45,934 nt of DNA from JAUUSJ01 sp051880475 (GCA_051880475.1 JBJEOA010000040.1:1-45934); one strand, 5' to 3'. Shown: positions 33,122 through 42,672, numbered from the stretch's first letter. Numbers and translations are program-made. The notes: generated by a model from the letters alone, not told the origin.

Positions 33122-33820
33122 TTACTCAATTGGCTTTAAATTTTTCATGGAAATATCCATAATAGGTGCAGAATGAGTCAAAGCACCACTAGATACATAA
33201 TCTACACCAATATTTTTTAATCTCTCTAACTTCTCTTTCGTCACATTTCCAGAACATTCTGTCTGTGCGCGGCCATCGATATAAGAAACTGCCTCTTTCA
33301 TCATCTCATCTGTCATATTATCTAACATAATAATATCAGCGCCAGCTTCCACAGCTTCCTTTACCATCTCCATATTTTCTACTTCGATTTCAATTTTACG
33401 CACAAATGGAGCATACTCTTTTGCCATAGCGATAGCTTCTCTCACACCACCAGCTGCACCGATATGATTATCCTTTAATAAAATTCCATCGGATAAATTA
33501 TATCTATGATTTGTTCCACCGCCAACTTTTACTGCATATTTCTCAAAAGGTCTCATATTAGGAGTTGTCTTTCTCGTATCAAGAAGTTTAATATTAGAAC
33601 CTTCAAGCTCCTTTACACAATTTTTNNNNNNNNNNNNNNNNNNNNNNNNNNNNNNNNNNNNNNNNNNNNNNNNNNNNNNNNNNNNNNNNNNNNNNNNNNN
33701 NNNNNNNNNNNNNNNNNNNNNNNNNTTATCCTCTCTCATAACGGAATTTGTTGTCACATCTTCACTTGTAATATCTTCTTGAAGTGCACGAATTAAGTAA
33801 TCATCAATCTGCACTTTCAT
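33122..33820 (-). CDS. nadC: Nicotinate-nucleotide pyrophosphorylase (gap inside)
   Basis: About 199 codons are visible on both sides of a gap (33626-33725). The N-terminal piece has IDDYLIRALQEDITSEDVTT. After the gap come LLDTRKTTPNMRPFEKYAV, GGGTNHRYNLSDGILLKDNHI, IEIEVENMEM, ADIIMLDNM, and VDYVSSGALTHSAPIMDISM at the C-terminus, all NadC signatures (quinolinate-binding Arg/Lys/His). It makes nicotinate mononucleotide from quinolinate and PRPP. The family has about 280 residues, so about 80 are missing and the real gap is nearer 240 than 100 bases. The start at 33820 is preferred over 33850; it overlaps the end of nadB by 17 bases. Confidence 0.93.
   Translation of the reverse strand: MKVQIDDYLIRALQEDITSEDVTTNSVMREDXXXXXXXXXXXXXXXXXXXXXXXXXXXXXXXXXXKNCVKELEGSNIKLLDTRKTTPNMRPFEKYAVKVGGGTNHRYNLSDGILLKDNHIGAAGGVREAIAMAKEYAPFVRKIEIEVENMEMVKEAVEAGADIIMLDNMTDEMMKEAVSYIDGRAQTECSGNVTKEKLERLKNIGVDYVSSGALTHSAPIMDISMKNLKPIE
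33626..33725. other. Assembly gap (100 N)
   Basis: Placeholder gap inside nadC. It contains the PRPP-binding and N-terminal barrel region of the enzyme. Confidence 0.95.
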
Positions 33821-35132
33821 TGTTACACCATTTATCATAAAATGCCCCATCCTTTCTCTTAATTTCTTCTAACACAAGTCGTCTATATTCTTTTACTCTT
33901 TTTTCATCGTCTTTATAATCTTCAAGATTACAATACTCTTTTGCGGCTTCTAAAACTGCGTCATCTACATTCAGTCCCTCTTCTTTGATAGACTTAGCTG
34001 CTCTCTTTGCAAAAACAAGACTCTCTAAAAGAGAATTACTTGCCAGACGATTACGCCCGTGAACTCCGTTACAGCTCGCCTCACCTACCGCATATAAATG
34101 CTTCTTTGAGGTTTCACTGTCTAAATTCACTTCAATTCCACCCATAAAATAATGCTGTGCGGGAGTGACAGGAATTAAATCCTTTGTCATATCATATCCT
34201 TCTTCAAGGCAGTGCTCATAAATATTAGGAAAATGTGTCAAAATCTTTTCTTTTCCTAAATGCTGAACAGACATATAAACATGAGAGGTATGATATTTAT
34301 CCATCTCCTTTTTTATTGCCTCTGTCACTACATCTCTAGGTTCAAGTTCATTTATAAATCTCTCTCCATCTTCATTTAGAAGAATGGCACCCTCGCCTCT
34401 TACAGATTCTGAGATGAGAAATCTTCTGCCTGACTTCTTACTATATAATACAGTAGGGTGAATCTGAATATAAGAAATATCTTTGATTTTCACATCATGC
34501 TTTAGAGCCATCGCAAGACTATCCCCTGTAATATGTCTAAAATTCGTAGAATTTTCAAACAGTCCTCCAAGGCCCCCACAAGCTAAAACTATATAATCCG
34601 CCATCATCTTAGAAATTTCTTTTTTGTCATTTTCTACTACAATACCATAACATTGGTTTTCATCGCAAATGAAATCTACCATCGTTGTGTATTCTAAAAT
34701 TTTAATATTTTCTCTCTCTCTCACTCTCGCTAAGAGCTTACTTGTTATTTCTTTTCCAGTGATATCTTGATGATGGAGAATTCGAAACGTAGAGTGAGCT
34801 CCCTCTCTTGTGTACTCAATCTCTCCGTTTTGTTTATCAAAATCTACTCCATAATCCATCAAATCTTTTATAATCTCTGGGGAGGATTTAATCATAATCT
34901 CGACCGATTTTTTGTCATTTTCATAATGACCTGCCCTCATCGTATCCTCAAAATAACTATCATAATCCTCTTCTCCTTTTAGGGCTGAAATTCCTCCCTG
35001 CGCTAAAAAAGAATCACTATTTTCACAGTTATCTTTTGTAATCATAATAATACGATACTCTCTTGGCAAATTAAGAGCACAAAAAAGCCCTGCTGCCCCC
35101 GTTCCCACGACGATTACATCTATATTATCCAT
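33804..35132 (-). CDS. nadB: L-aspartate oxidase
   Basis: 442 aa. FAD-binding N-terminus VVGTGAAGLFCALNL, then FLAQGGISAL (flavin loop), GAHSTFRILHHQDITGKEI, SESVRGEGAILLNEDGERF and EASCNGVHGRNRLASNSLLE, all typical. The protein is about 100 residues shorter than the E. coli enzyme because the C-terminal helical domain is reduced, as in other clostridia. It oxidises L-aspartate to iminoaspartate, probably with fumarate as acceptor in anaerobes, for NadA. It lies 26 bases after nadA and overlaps nadC. Confidence 0.95.
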   Translation of the reverse strand: MDNIDVIVVGTGAAGLFCALNLPREYRIIMITKDNCENSDSFLAQGGISALKGEEDYDSYFEDTMRAGHYENDKKSVEIMIKSSPEIIKDLMDYGVDFDKQNGEIEYTREGAHSTFRILHHQDITGKEITSKLLARVRERENIKILEYTTMVDFICDENQCYGIVVENDKKEISKMMADYIVLACGGLGGLFENSTNFRHITGDSLAMALKHDVKIKDISYIQIHPTVLYSKKSGRRFLISESVRGEGAILLNEDGERFINELEPRDVVTEAIKKEMDKYHTSHVYMSVQHLGKEKILTHFPNIYEHCLEEGYDMTKDLIPVTPAQHYFMGGIEVNLDSETSKKHLYAVGEASCNGVHGRNRLASNSLLESLVFAKRAAKSIKEEGLNVDDAVLEAAKEYCNLEDYKDDEKRVKEYRRLVLEEIKRKDGAFYDKWCNNESAD

Positions 35133-35158
35133 TCTCTTTATCCCTCTTTTTTACTATC

Positions 35159-36067
35159 TTATTTTGCGAGCCTTAACATCTCATCTAATGCTTTTTTAGC
35201 TTTCAGACGCAAATCTTCCTCTAACTCCACTTGATTTGTGAGAGATTTCAAACAATCTCTCGTATTTTCCATAGACACTTTTTTCATATCTGCACAACAT
35301 TGTTGTTGCTGTACAGGATAAAATTGTTTTCCAGCTCCAGCTTTCATTAATTCATAAAAGACACCAGTCTCTGTCGCAATAATAAATTCCTTTTCCTCGC
35401 TTTTTGCCGAAAATTCAATAATCTCTGATGTACTGCCAATAAAATCTGATACCTCTAAGACATCCATCGTACATTCTGGATGAGTTAAAACTTTCGCATT
35501 AGGATATTTCTCTTTGGCAGCCAATACAGATTCCCTCGTTAACTTTTTATGTACTGGGCAGTATCCGTCATTAAAAATGAAATTTTTATCTGGAACTTGC
35601 TTTGCAATATATCTTCCTAAATTCTCATCTGGAATAAAGAAAATATTTTTCTGTGGCAATTTTTTTACAATTCTCTCTGCATTTGAAGATGTCACGCAGA
35701 CATCAGAGTAAGATTTAATTTCTGCCGTAGAGTTAATATAACAGACAACTGCTACGTCATCATACTCACTTCTCACTTTATCAATTGCCTCTTTTGTAAC
35801 CATATGAGCCATCGGACAGTCCGCAGTGATATCTGGCATAATTACTGTTTTTTCTGGGTTCAAAATTTTAGCACTCTCTCCCATAAATAAGACACCTGCA
35901 AAACAGATGACATCCGCATCTGTCTCTACTGCTTTTTTTGCCAAAAAATAAGAATCACCCACATAATCGGCAATCTTTTGTACTTCATCATCTACATAAT
36001 AATGTGCTAAAATAACAGCATTTCTTTCTTCCTTTAACTTTTTTATCTCTTCTATATAATTATTCAT
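35159..36067 (-). CDS. nadA: Quinolinate synthase
   Basis: 302 aa. Three 4Fe-4S cysteines can be placed: FAGVLFMGES preceded by Cys near 82, Cys in YINSTAEIKSYSDVCVTS or CTMDVLE near 195, and the QQQCCADMKK pair near 260. VILAHYYVDDEVQKIADYVGDS is the signature start, and MPDITADCPMAHMV is typical. It joins iminoaspartate and dihydroxyacetone phosphate to quinolinate; its oxygen-sensitive cluster fits an anaerobe. It is first in the nadABC operon. The promoter carries a palindrome overlapping the -35 box. Confidence 0.95.
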   Translation of the reverse strand: MNNYIEEIKKLKEERNAVILAHYYVDDEVQKIADYVGDSYFLAKKAVETDADVICFAGVLFMGESAKILNPEKTVIMPDITADCPMAHMVTKEAIDKVRSEYDDVAVVCYINSTAEIKSYSDVCVTSSNAERIVKKLPQKNIFFIPDENLGRYIAKQVPDKNFIFNDGYCPVHKKLTRESVLAAKEKYPNAKVLTHPECTMDVLEVSDFIGSTSEIIEFSAKSEEKEFIIATETGVFYELMKAGAGKQFYPVQQQQCCADMKKVSMENTRDCLKSLTNQVELEEDLRLKAKKALDEMLRLAK

Positions 36068-36112
36068 TCTCTTTTTTACCTCTTTTTATTTCCTTTATCA
36101 AGCATTTTTCCT

Positions 36113-36154
36113 ATCATAGCATAACATTTACTTGTTTTCAAGACATTTGTCTTG
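36113..36154 (-). promoter_or_regulatory. nadABC promoter with candidate operator
   Basis: TTGAAA (36136-36141), a 17-bp spacer and TATGAT (36113-36118) on the minus strand. A palindrome, CAAGACA-TT-TGTCTTG (36139-36154), overlaps the -35 box, a classical repressor position. NAD genes of Bacillota are often controlled by the niacin-responsive repressor NiaR; I did not verify that this site fits its consensus. Confidence 0.7.
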
Positions 36155-36181
36155 TCAGTTGTTACTTTGTATGTAAAAAAA

Positions 36182-36217
36182 GAAAGCCTAGACAACTTTT
36201 TTAGTTATCTAAGCTTC
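36182..36217 (-). terminator. Terminator after the beta-galactosidase gene
   Basis: GAAAGCCTAGACAACT and AGTTATCTAAGCTTC pair with a mismatch and G-U pairs around a T-rich loop, followed by a T run on the minus strand. It ends the galactan operon. Confidence 0.82.
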
Positions 36218-36270
36218 CTTCTAAACTTTCTTTTTCTTAATTTTCGTCCGTTATGACATTGACTTTCCTA

Positions 36271-39200
36271 TTAGATAGCTTTAAAGCGGAATGTAAATTC
36301 CATCTTTTTGCTTACATCAATCAAAAATTCATCATGGATTTTAGCTCCCCAAGTATCATCGCCCGCTACACCCATCTGTGCAAGTGCTGCTCGAATAACT
36401 GTATAGTGAACTTGTGGAAGTTCGTAAGGATGTTTTGCATTTTCCATTTCCTCTGGTGTCCAAGGAAGGGCAGAGAAATTCATCTTATCTCCTTCAAAGT
36501 AGAAACCTCTTCCCTTTCGGTCAGTTACTTTTGCCCAGCGAACTCCCATCTTATTGCCACATTCCTGTGGAACAATATAGCGAGCCATATTATCTTCTAC
36601 TTTATTCTCATAAATGCCAAGTTTTGCTCCTGGAAGACGGTCAGCGTAAGTCTCCTCTGGTCCTAATCCGTACCACTCTACATTATTATAGTCTGCATTT
36701 ATTTTCATCATCACACCAAATTCTGGCATATCACCTAACTCTTCAATAGGGTCATAGGAGAGAGTTGTCTCAATCATACCATCTCCATAAACGGTATATT
36801 TAAGGTCACAGTAAGAAATTGGTTTTGATGGCATAGTATAGTGGAACGTTACAGACATTTTTGTCTCCTCCACCTCAACATCTGGGAAACATTTAAATCC
36901 TGGCTCTAATCCCTTTGGAGTTGCATACATACTAGCAAGTTTCCACTGTCCATAGCGAGCCATCATGAGATTTCCTGCATCATTGTCAACTGGAGCTCTC
37001 CAGAAATTTGGCGCTGGAATTGTCTCAATCATCTCTCTGCCACCATAGCGGTAAGATGCCAATCCGCCGCCTAGGTAGGAGAATAATATCTCAAAATCTT
37101 CTCCAATAACGCCGACATTTGTCGTACCTTTTACAACTTTAATCGGTTTATTACACTTATATCCTGCCATATCCATATCAACTTCATAGATACCCTGACC
37201 AAAGGCAACCTCATGTCCCTTCTTTGCCCAGATTGTATCTTCTTTTAATAAGAAGGAAACAGTGACACAGTACTCTCCCTTTCTTGTCATTTTCTTAATT
37301 GGGAGTTCATACTCTTTCTCAGATAAAGGTGCAACATCTGTATCCATCATTACCTTCTTAATTTCTTTTCCATCCTTTTGCAAAGTAACGACGCAGTCAA
37401 ATGTATTTGTATTCACAAATAAATTTTTATTTTTAATAAGAACCTTATCCTCACAAATCTTTGCTGTAATATTTTGGTAATTTGCCTTTACTGCCTGCAT
37501 CTTAGGAGAAGGTGTTCTATCTCCACCATATACAATTCCATTTGCACTAAAATTATAATCCGTTGGACGCTCCATAAAATCTCCACCGTATGCCTGGAAT
37601 TCTTTTCCATATCGGTCTTTTTTATAAATCGTCTGGTCAACATAATCCCAAATAAATCCGCCCTGATATAAAGGCTCCTCATCAGAGTAATCCGTATATT
37701 TTTGCATATTTCCACAAGAATTACCCATCGCATGTGTATACTCACAGCAGATAAATGGTTTATCTCTATGCTCTGTCAAAAATTCACGAATAAAATCTAC
37801 AGAAGAATACATCTGACTTTCCATATCACTCGTGTCATTATAGCGTCTATCATGGAAAATTCCCTCATAATGAACGAGACGAGTAGGATCTAATTCTCTA
37901 AATTTATCAGACATTGCCTTAATAACAGAACCACCAAAGGATTCATTTCCACAAGACCAAATCAAAATACATGGGTGATTTTTATCTCTTTGATATGTGG
38001 AATTCACACGGTCAAGCATCATCTCTTGCCATTCCTGTCTATCTCTTGGCACAACAAGGTCTACTCTATCTGGCTGTCCTGCAAGTAAATCCCATGAGCC
38101 GTGAGATTCCATATTATTTTCATCCATTAAATAAAGACCATATCTGTCACATAACTTATATAATTTAGAGTCATTTGGATAATGACTGGTACGAATCGCA
38201 TTAATATTATAGCGTTTCATCGTAATGATATCTTGTAAAAGTTCTTTTTCCTGAGGAACACGTCCTGTCACTGAGCTAAAATCATGTCTATTTGCTCCCT
38301 TAAAGACAATTCTCTTACCATTTAGACACATAATACGGTCAATCATCTCAAAACGTCTAAATCCAACTACTTCCGGAATAATCTCGTTGAAAACTCCCTC
38401 TTTATCATAAACACGTATTTCTAAATCATATAAATTAGGCTCTTCTGCACTCCAAAGTTTAAACTCACTTACAGGAATAGACATAGCACCTACACCGTCT
38501 TTTATCTCAAACTCTGCGTGTGCAAAGACAGAATCACTATCTTTTAATAAAACGTCTGCCTTTCCATCTCCAAAGCCTTTTACATCAATCGTAAATTCTG
38601 CATTCTTATATGTATCATCTAGTAGAGTTTGAATTTTTAAATCTTGGATATGAACTTCTGGTCTTGTATATAAATAAACATCTCTGAAAATTCCTGAGAA
38701 ACGATAGAAATCCTGGTCCTCCGTCCAGCTTCCACTTGTCCATTTTATAACTTGAACCGCAAGCTTATTCTCTCCCTCCACAAGATAAGGAGTCAATTCA
38801 AAATCCGTCGGTGTAAAACTGTCTTCGCTGTAGCCTATATATTTTCCATTTAACCAGACAATCATTCCACTTTCTACGCCCTGAAAAGAGATATAGACAG
38901 GACCATCTTTCATCTGACTTGGCACTTCAAAATATTTCACATAGCTGGCAACTGGATTAAATCTTGTAGGAATCTCTCCAGCCCAAATATCCTCTCTTCC
39001 ATCCCATGGATACTGAGTGTTTACGTAGGCTGGCACATCATATCCTTCCATCTGAATATGAGCTGGAACATAAATCTCAGACCAATTTTTACAATTATAT
39101 TCTTTTGCCTCAAATCCTCTCACTATCTCGTCAAAATTTCTTCCATAAGAAAACTTCCAAATACCGTTTAAAGAATACAAAAATGGATTTTCTCCACTTA

Positions 39201-39300
39201 ACATTGATTCCTCGTCTGGATAATATGCATGGTCAGAATGTGCTGGCAAAGCGTTTTCTTTAAAAAACTCTGGATTTTTAATATTCTCATATTGAAACAT
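36271..39300 (-). CDS. lacZ: GH2 beta-galactosidase
   Basis: 1009 aa, full LacZ-type length with all five domains: sugar-binding jelly roll (to about 210, with NGKYIGYSEDSFTPTDF and SGSWTEDQDFYRFSGIFRDV), two immunoglobulin-like domains, the TIM barrel and the C-terminal beta-sandwich (Bgal small chain, with APNFWRAPVDND). The acid/base Glu is in WSCGNESFGGS near 450 and the nucleophile Glu in ICCEYTHAMGN near 519. There is no signal peptide, so it works inside the cell. In this operon it would take galactose from galacto-oligosaccharides released by the GH53 enzyme. The start at 39300 follows GGGAGGAAAAATC; an upstream ATG at 39315 includes that site. Confidence 0.95.
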   Translation of the reverse strand: MFQYENIKNPEFFKENALPAHSDHAYYPDEESMLSGENPFLYSLNGIWKFSYGRNFDEIVRGFEAKEYNCKNWSEIYVPAHIQMEGYDVPAYVNTQYPWDGREDIWAGEIPTRFNPVASYVKYFEVPSQMKDGPVYISFQGVESGMIVWLNGKYIGYSEDSFTPTDFELTPYLVEGENKLAVQVIKWTSGSWTEDQDFYRFSGIFRDVYLYTRPEVHIQDLKIQTLLDDTYKNAEFTIDVKGFGDGKADVLLKDSDSVFAHAEFEIKDGVGAMSIPVSEFKLWSAEEPNLYDLEIRVYDKEGVFNEIIPEVVGFRRFEMIDRIMCLNGKRIVFKGANRHDFSSVTGRVPQEKELLQDIITMKRYNINAIRTSHYPNDSKLYKLCDRYGLYLMDENNMESHGSWDLLAGQPDRVDLVVPRDRQEWQEMMLDRVNSTYQRDKNHPCILIWSCGNESFGGSVIKAMSDKFRELDPTRLVHYEGIFHDRRYNDTSDMESQMYSSVDFIREFLTEHRDKPFICCEYTHAMGNSCGNMQKYTDYSDEEPLYQGGFIWDYVDQTIYKKDRYGKEFQAYGGDFMERPTDYNFSANGIVYGGDRTPSPKMQAVKANYQNITAKICEDKVLIKNKNLFVNTNTFDCVVTLQKDGKEIKKVMMDTDVAPLSEKEYELPIKKMTRKGEYCVTVSFLLKEDTIWAKKGHEVAFGQGIYEVDMDMAGYKCNKPIKVVKGTTNVGVIGEDFEILFSYLGGGLASYRYGGREMIETIPAPNFWRAPVDNDAGNLMMARYGQWKLASMYATPKGLEPGFKCFPDVEVEETKMSVTFHYTMPSKPISYCDLKYTVYGDGMIETTLSYDPIEELGDMPEFGVMMKINADYNNVEWYGLGPEETYADRLPGAKLGIYENKVEDNMARYIVPQECGNKMGVRWAKVTDRKGRGFYFEGDKMNFSALPWTPEEMENAKHPYELPQVHYTVIRAALAQMGVAGDDTWGAKIHDEFLIDVSKKMEFTFRFKAI

Positions 39301-39486
39301 GATTTTTCCTCCCATTTTATAAAAATATCTTTTGTTTTTGCTATCTATATTGAGTTTACAATACCTTCTCCAAAATGTCTAATAAAATTCCCCAAAATCA
39401 ATAGAAATATATCGAACCATTTTCATGATATTTTTGTACATTATAGACATGAATTTTTCGCTCATCGATATGATATTTTTAACCCC
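39301..39486 (-). promoter_or_regulatory. Spacer between GH53 and lacZ, possible internal promoter
   Basis: 186 AT-rich bases with no hairpin terminator. A TATAAT on the minus strand (39440-39445) has only a weak -35. The word AAAAATATCAT occurs twice upstream of it (near 39470-39480 and 39424-39434 on the minus strand) and could be a regulator site. lacZ may be read both from here and by read-through. Confidence 0.4.
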
Positions 39487-40692
39487 TTAATTTCTAGGAA
39501 AATCTCGAATCACATCAAATGCTGGCAATATATTTCCATCATAATCGAATAATGCCTGATTTGCCCACTCATTTCCACATGGGCCTGGATCATTCATATA
39601 AGCTAGAGATTCTCTCGTTGCCCAGCCACTTCCCGCTCTAGGAAGCCAAGCTGGCTCCCAGTAGAAGAATCCTTTTCCTCTGCCCTCTGGAACATCTGCA
39701 ATAATCTCTAATAATTCTCTCATAAATTCTGCCTGTCCCTCTTTTGTCATAGGATATTCTAGATTTTCTACTGCATCGGGCTTTGTGGCATATCCCTTTC
39801 GCTCACCATCTTCTAATTTTTCATGCTCTTTATAATCTTCTAGCGTAAATCCCATAGATACTTCTACCACAACCAAATCTTTTTTATATCTTATGGACAA
39901 ATCGTTCATATTGTATCGAAGTTTCTCTAAAGTTCCATGCCAAAATGGATAGTAGGAAAGCCCAATAATATCAAAATCCTCCGCTCTTTTAAAAAACTCA
40001 TCCATCCATTTTACATAAATTTCATTATTGCCACCCTGATCTAAGTGAATCATAATCGGAATTTCAGGATTCACCTTTCTGACTGCGCGGATACCGGCAT
40101 TTAAAAATTTAGCAATATTATCGTAATTTGGCCATTTTCCCTCCGGCCAGAGCAACCCATTTGTCACTTCATTTCCAACTTGGACCATCGAAAGACGAAT
40201 GTTTTCCCTTTGGAATCGCTCCATAACTGATACTGTATATTCATATACTGCTTTCTCTAACTGTTTGGCATCATAATTAGCCCATGCCTTAGGCTTAATC
40301 TGTTTTGCAGGATCTGTCCAAAAATCGCTATAGTGAAAATTGAGCAGGACATTAAGCCCTGCTCTAGTCACTTTTTTTGCGATATTTAATGTTGTCTCTA
40401 AATCATTCGTGCCGGCACCGTAAGGTTTTCCATCTTCAGAATAAGGATCTAACCAAAGACGAAGTCTAATTGTATCTACGTCATAATCCTTCATAATATC
40501 CAAGAGTTCTCTCTCTTTTCCCTTATCATAGTACTTAGCACCTAATTGTTCGAGTTCCCACATTGTAGACAAATCCATACCTTTTANNNNNNNNNNNNNN
40601 NNNNNNNNNNNNNNNNNNNNNNNNNNNNNNNNNNNNNNNNNNNNNNNNNNNNNNNNNNNNNNNNNNNNNNNNNNNNNNNNNNNNNNGGACAT
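39487..40692 (-). CDS. ganB: GH53 endo-beta-1,4-galactanase (N-terminus in gap)
   Basis: About 367 codons are visible after a gap (40587-40686); two codons (ATG TCC) stand before it at 40687-40692. GH53 signatures follow: KGMDLSTMWELEQLGAKYYD, DTIRLRLWLDP, LLNFHYSDFWTDPAKQ, the acid/base Glu in MVQVGNEVTNGLLWPEG, and the nucleophile Glu in LVVVEVSMGF. FYWEPAWLP is the conserved C-terminal stretch. It cuts beta-1,4-galactan side chains of pectin or arabinogalactan type I. KGMD normally begins a few residues after the mature N-terminus, and the ATG is close, so the enzyme probably has no signal peptide and acts on imported oligosaccharides. The gap may be shorter than drawn. Confidence 0.93.
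   Translation of the reverse strand: MSXXXXXXXXXXXXXXXXXXXXXXXXXXXXXXXXXXKGMDLSTMWELEQLGAKYYDKGKERELLDIMKDYDVDTIRLRLWLDPYSEDGKPYGAGTNDLETTLNIAKKVTRAGLNVLLNFHYSDFWTDPAKQIKPKAWANYDAKQLEKAVYEYTVSVMERFQRENIRLSMVQVGNEVTNGLLWPEGKWPNYDNIAKFLNAGIRAVRKVNPEIPIMIHLDQGGNNEIYVKWMDEFFKRAEDFDIIGLSYYPFWHGTLEKLRYNMNDLSIRYKKDLVVVEVSMGFTLEDYKEHEKLEDGERKGYATKPDAVENLEYPMTKEGQAEFMRELLEIIADVPEGRGKGFFYWEPAWLPRAGSGWATRESLAYMNDPGPCGNEWANQALFDYDGNILPAFDVIRDFPRN
40587..40686. other. Assembly gap (100 N)
   Basis: Placeholder gap inside the 5' end of the GH53 gene. It decides whether the enzyme has a signal peptide. Confidence 0.95.
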
Positions 40693-40699
40693 CTATAAT

Positions 40700-42532
40700 T
40701 TAATTTGCCTTTTCCAGCTTGAGCCATGTCGCAAACATCTCCTTATCTTTTACTATTTTTTTATATCCAAGAGTAAACATTGGTGAGAACGCATATCCCT
40801 CCTTGATATAGCCCTCTGCCCCTTCTGCAGCAGTCATAGAAACTTTTGTCTCGATTTGAGGAATGACAGCAGATACAGCAGCTGCGTCAACTACACTCTC
40901 CTCTCTGCATTTATACTCATAAACAATTTCTCTCTCATCGCTGCCTTCGCATTTTAGAATAATTCCAGTCATATCTTCTGGATACTCTGTTGTTCCATAG
41001 CAGGCAACCATATATTCGTTAATTTCTACTTCTGCATCTTCTTTACTCATATTTAAAATCTTTCTCTCGATTTTAATTTGACCACTACCCTCCTCGAAGT
41101 ATTCCTTCGTCTGGAGAGTAAGTGTCAAATCAGAAAATGTAATCTCAACAGGGTCAAGGGTAAGGATCCTTGTTTTTCCCTCTTGCGAGAAATGTGCCTT
41201 TGTACGACAAAGACATAAATCAACCTCTTCCTTTTTATAAACAACCTTGGCACTTCGAATGGTACCCTCGCCTGCATAGTGAGTGAAATATCCAGCACGA
41301 TACTTTTCTTGAATCAAGAAAGGATAGGAGGCATCCTGTACATGCTTTGTGCCGATTCCAACTTCCCATCTAAGTTTTGCGGCATATGGACGAAGGTCGA
41401 TAATGGCCCCGCCTTGGTCCATATTTACTCCCACTCTCATATAAGGGTCGGTATACCAGAACAATTGTTTATCAGATCCATAAAGGATGTCGCGCCAAAG
41501 AGCACATTCTGGTTCAGTATATGTTTTTTTCTTTCTATAATAATCAGCAAATTCTGACATTGTCATATCAATTAATTTGCCTTCTTTCTTTAATTGTCCA
41601 TAATATTTACAGCCGTCAGAATAGGATTTCTCTAAGAGCTCATACGGTGCTTCCCATCGTCCCATCTTATTCATCCAGCCAGGTCCAACGAACATCATAT
41701 TATATGCATATCCGTTATTGTATTTTTCCAAATCACGGTATTGATCGATCAAATTATAGAGATAAGGATACTCCCATGTCTTAGAATCATAAATCATACC
41801 TCGAAGTACATTTTGTGGATGCGTTCCGAAATTAGACCCATTACCGTCATAACAAGCAAGCAAATCTCTTGATAAATGTGGAATTGCAACGATTCCGCTG
41901 TCTTCTTCCTCATTTGCGGCAGGTGCATGTGTGTTTTGCTTTGATGGAATCCAAGGTGCCCATGGACCACCGTCAAATAAGGTATACCATGAATTATTAC
42001 AAGTATGATAAGCCTTTGGACCCTCCTCCCAACATGTAGCAATCGCACATTTCACAGATGGATACGTCTCCTTAATATAATTTGTCAACTCTGCGTCCAT
42101 ATAATAAGAGCCAGTGGATTCTGGATAAAATCCAAAAATATCTTTAAATTTTCCAAAAACATCATCTACAATTCTTTTTTTGTCTTCCATAGAAAACATC
42201 CAAATACAAAAATCTTTTGTCTTATATTTTTCACGAAATTCCTCGCATGGAAGTCCGAGCAAGGAAAGTGCAATCTCATCGCCATATTTTTCGTGATCTT
42301 CTCTTGCAATCTGTACTGCCTCCTCATTAAAGAGAGACGCATATGTCATCTGAATTGTAACTTTTAACCCATTCTCATGGGCAAGTCTCTGCTGTGTCTT
42401 AAAAATATCAAGAGATTCTGTAAGCAACTTTTTATCTCCGATATCCTCCTCTTTTCCATGACCTGTGACTGTAGCAGAATACTCTGGCACCATCTCTGGT
42501 CTATGAATCACATTCAAAATAAATTCACTCAT
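40700..42532 (-). CDS. Unrecognised carbohydrate-active-like protein in galactan operon
   Basis: 610 aa and no family that I recognise. The N-terminal half (about 1-340) has the rhythm of a NodB/GH57-like alpha/beta barrel: a first strand with HRPEMVPEY, then HENGLKVTIQMTYASL near 52-67, KYGDEIALSLLGLP near 82-95, FGFYPESTGSYYMDAELTNYI near 133-153, VAIPHLSRDLLACYDGNG near 215-232. The C-terminal half (about 360-610) is beta-rich and could be a GH38/GH57-type sandwich. No signal peptide, so cytoplasmic. Possible acidic catalytic residues lie in YYMDAEL (146 and 148). Lying between the sugar permeases and GH53, it probably acts on galactan-derived or related oligosaccharides. The reaction cannot be named. 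Confidence 0.6.
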   Translation of the reverse strand: MSEFILNVIHRPEMVPEYSATVTGHGKEEDIGDKKLLTESLDIFKTQQRLAHENGLKVTIQMTYASLFNEEAVQIAREDHEKYGDEIALSLLGLPCEEFREKYKTKDFCIWMFSMEDKKRIVDDVFGKFKDIFGFYPESTGSYYMDAELTNYIKETYPSVKCAIATCWEEGPKAYHTCNNSWYTLFDGGPWAPWIPSKQNTHAPAANEEEDSGIVAIPHLSRDLLACYDGNGSNFGTHPQNVLRGMIYDSKTWEYPYLYNLIDQYRDLEKYNNGYAYNMMFVGPGWMNKMGRWEAPYELLEKSYSDGCKYYGQLKKEGKLIDMTMSEFADYYRKKKTYTEPECALWRDILYGSDKQLFWYTDPYMRVGVNMDQGGAIIDLRPYAAKLRWEVGIGTKHVQDASYPFLIQEKYRAGYFTHYAGEGTIRSAKVVYKKEEVDLCLCRTKAHFSQEGKTRILTLDPVEITFSDLTLTLQTKEYFEEGSGQIKIERKILNMSKEDAEVEINEYMVACYGTTEYPEDMTGIILKCEGSDEREIVYEYKCREESVVDAAAVSAVIPQIETKVSMTAAEGAEGYIKEGYAFSPMFTLGYKKIVKDKEMFATWLKLEKAN

Positions 42533-42602
42533 TTTCCTAACTCCTAACTTTATTAAAGATTTTTTTGCATTTCACCCAAACATTAATCTATTTGAGATAC
42601 TT

Positions 42603-42634
42603 GGCATCCAACGGCAAAATCGCAGTCGGATGCC
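42603..42634 (-). other. Intercistronic hairpin after the permease gene
   Basis: GGCATCC and GGATGCC arms with an 18-base loop lie between the second permease and the 610-aa gene. No T run follows on the minus strand, so it is more likely an mRNA-stability or processing element than a full terminator. Confidence 0.55.
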
Positions 42635-42672
42635 GAAAAAACAAGAACATTTCTTTATTTTTTAATATCTTT

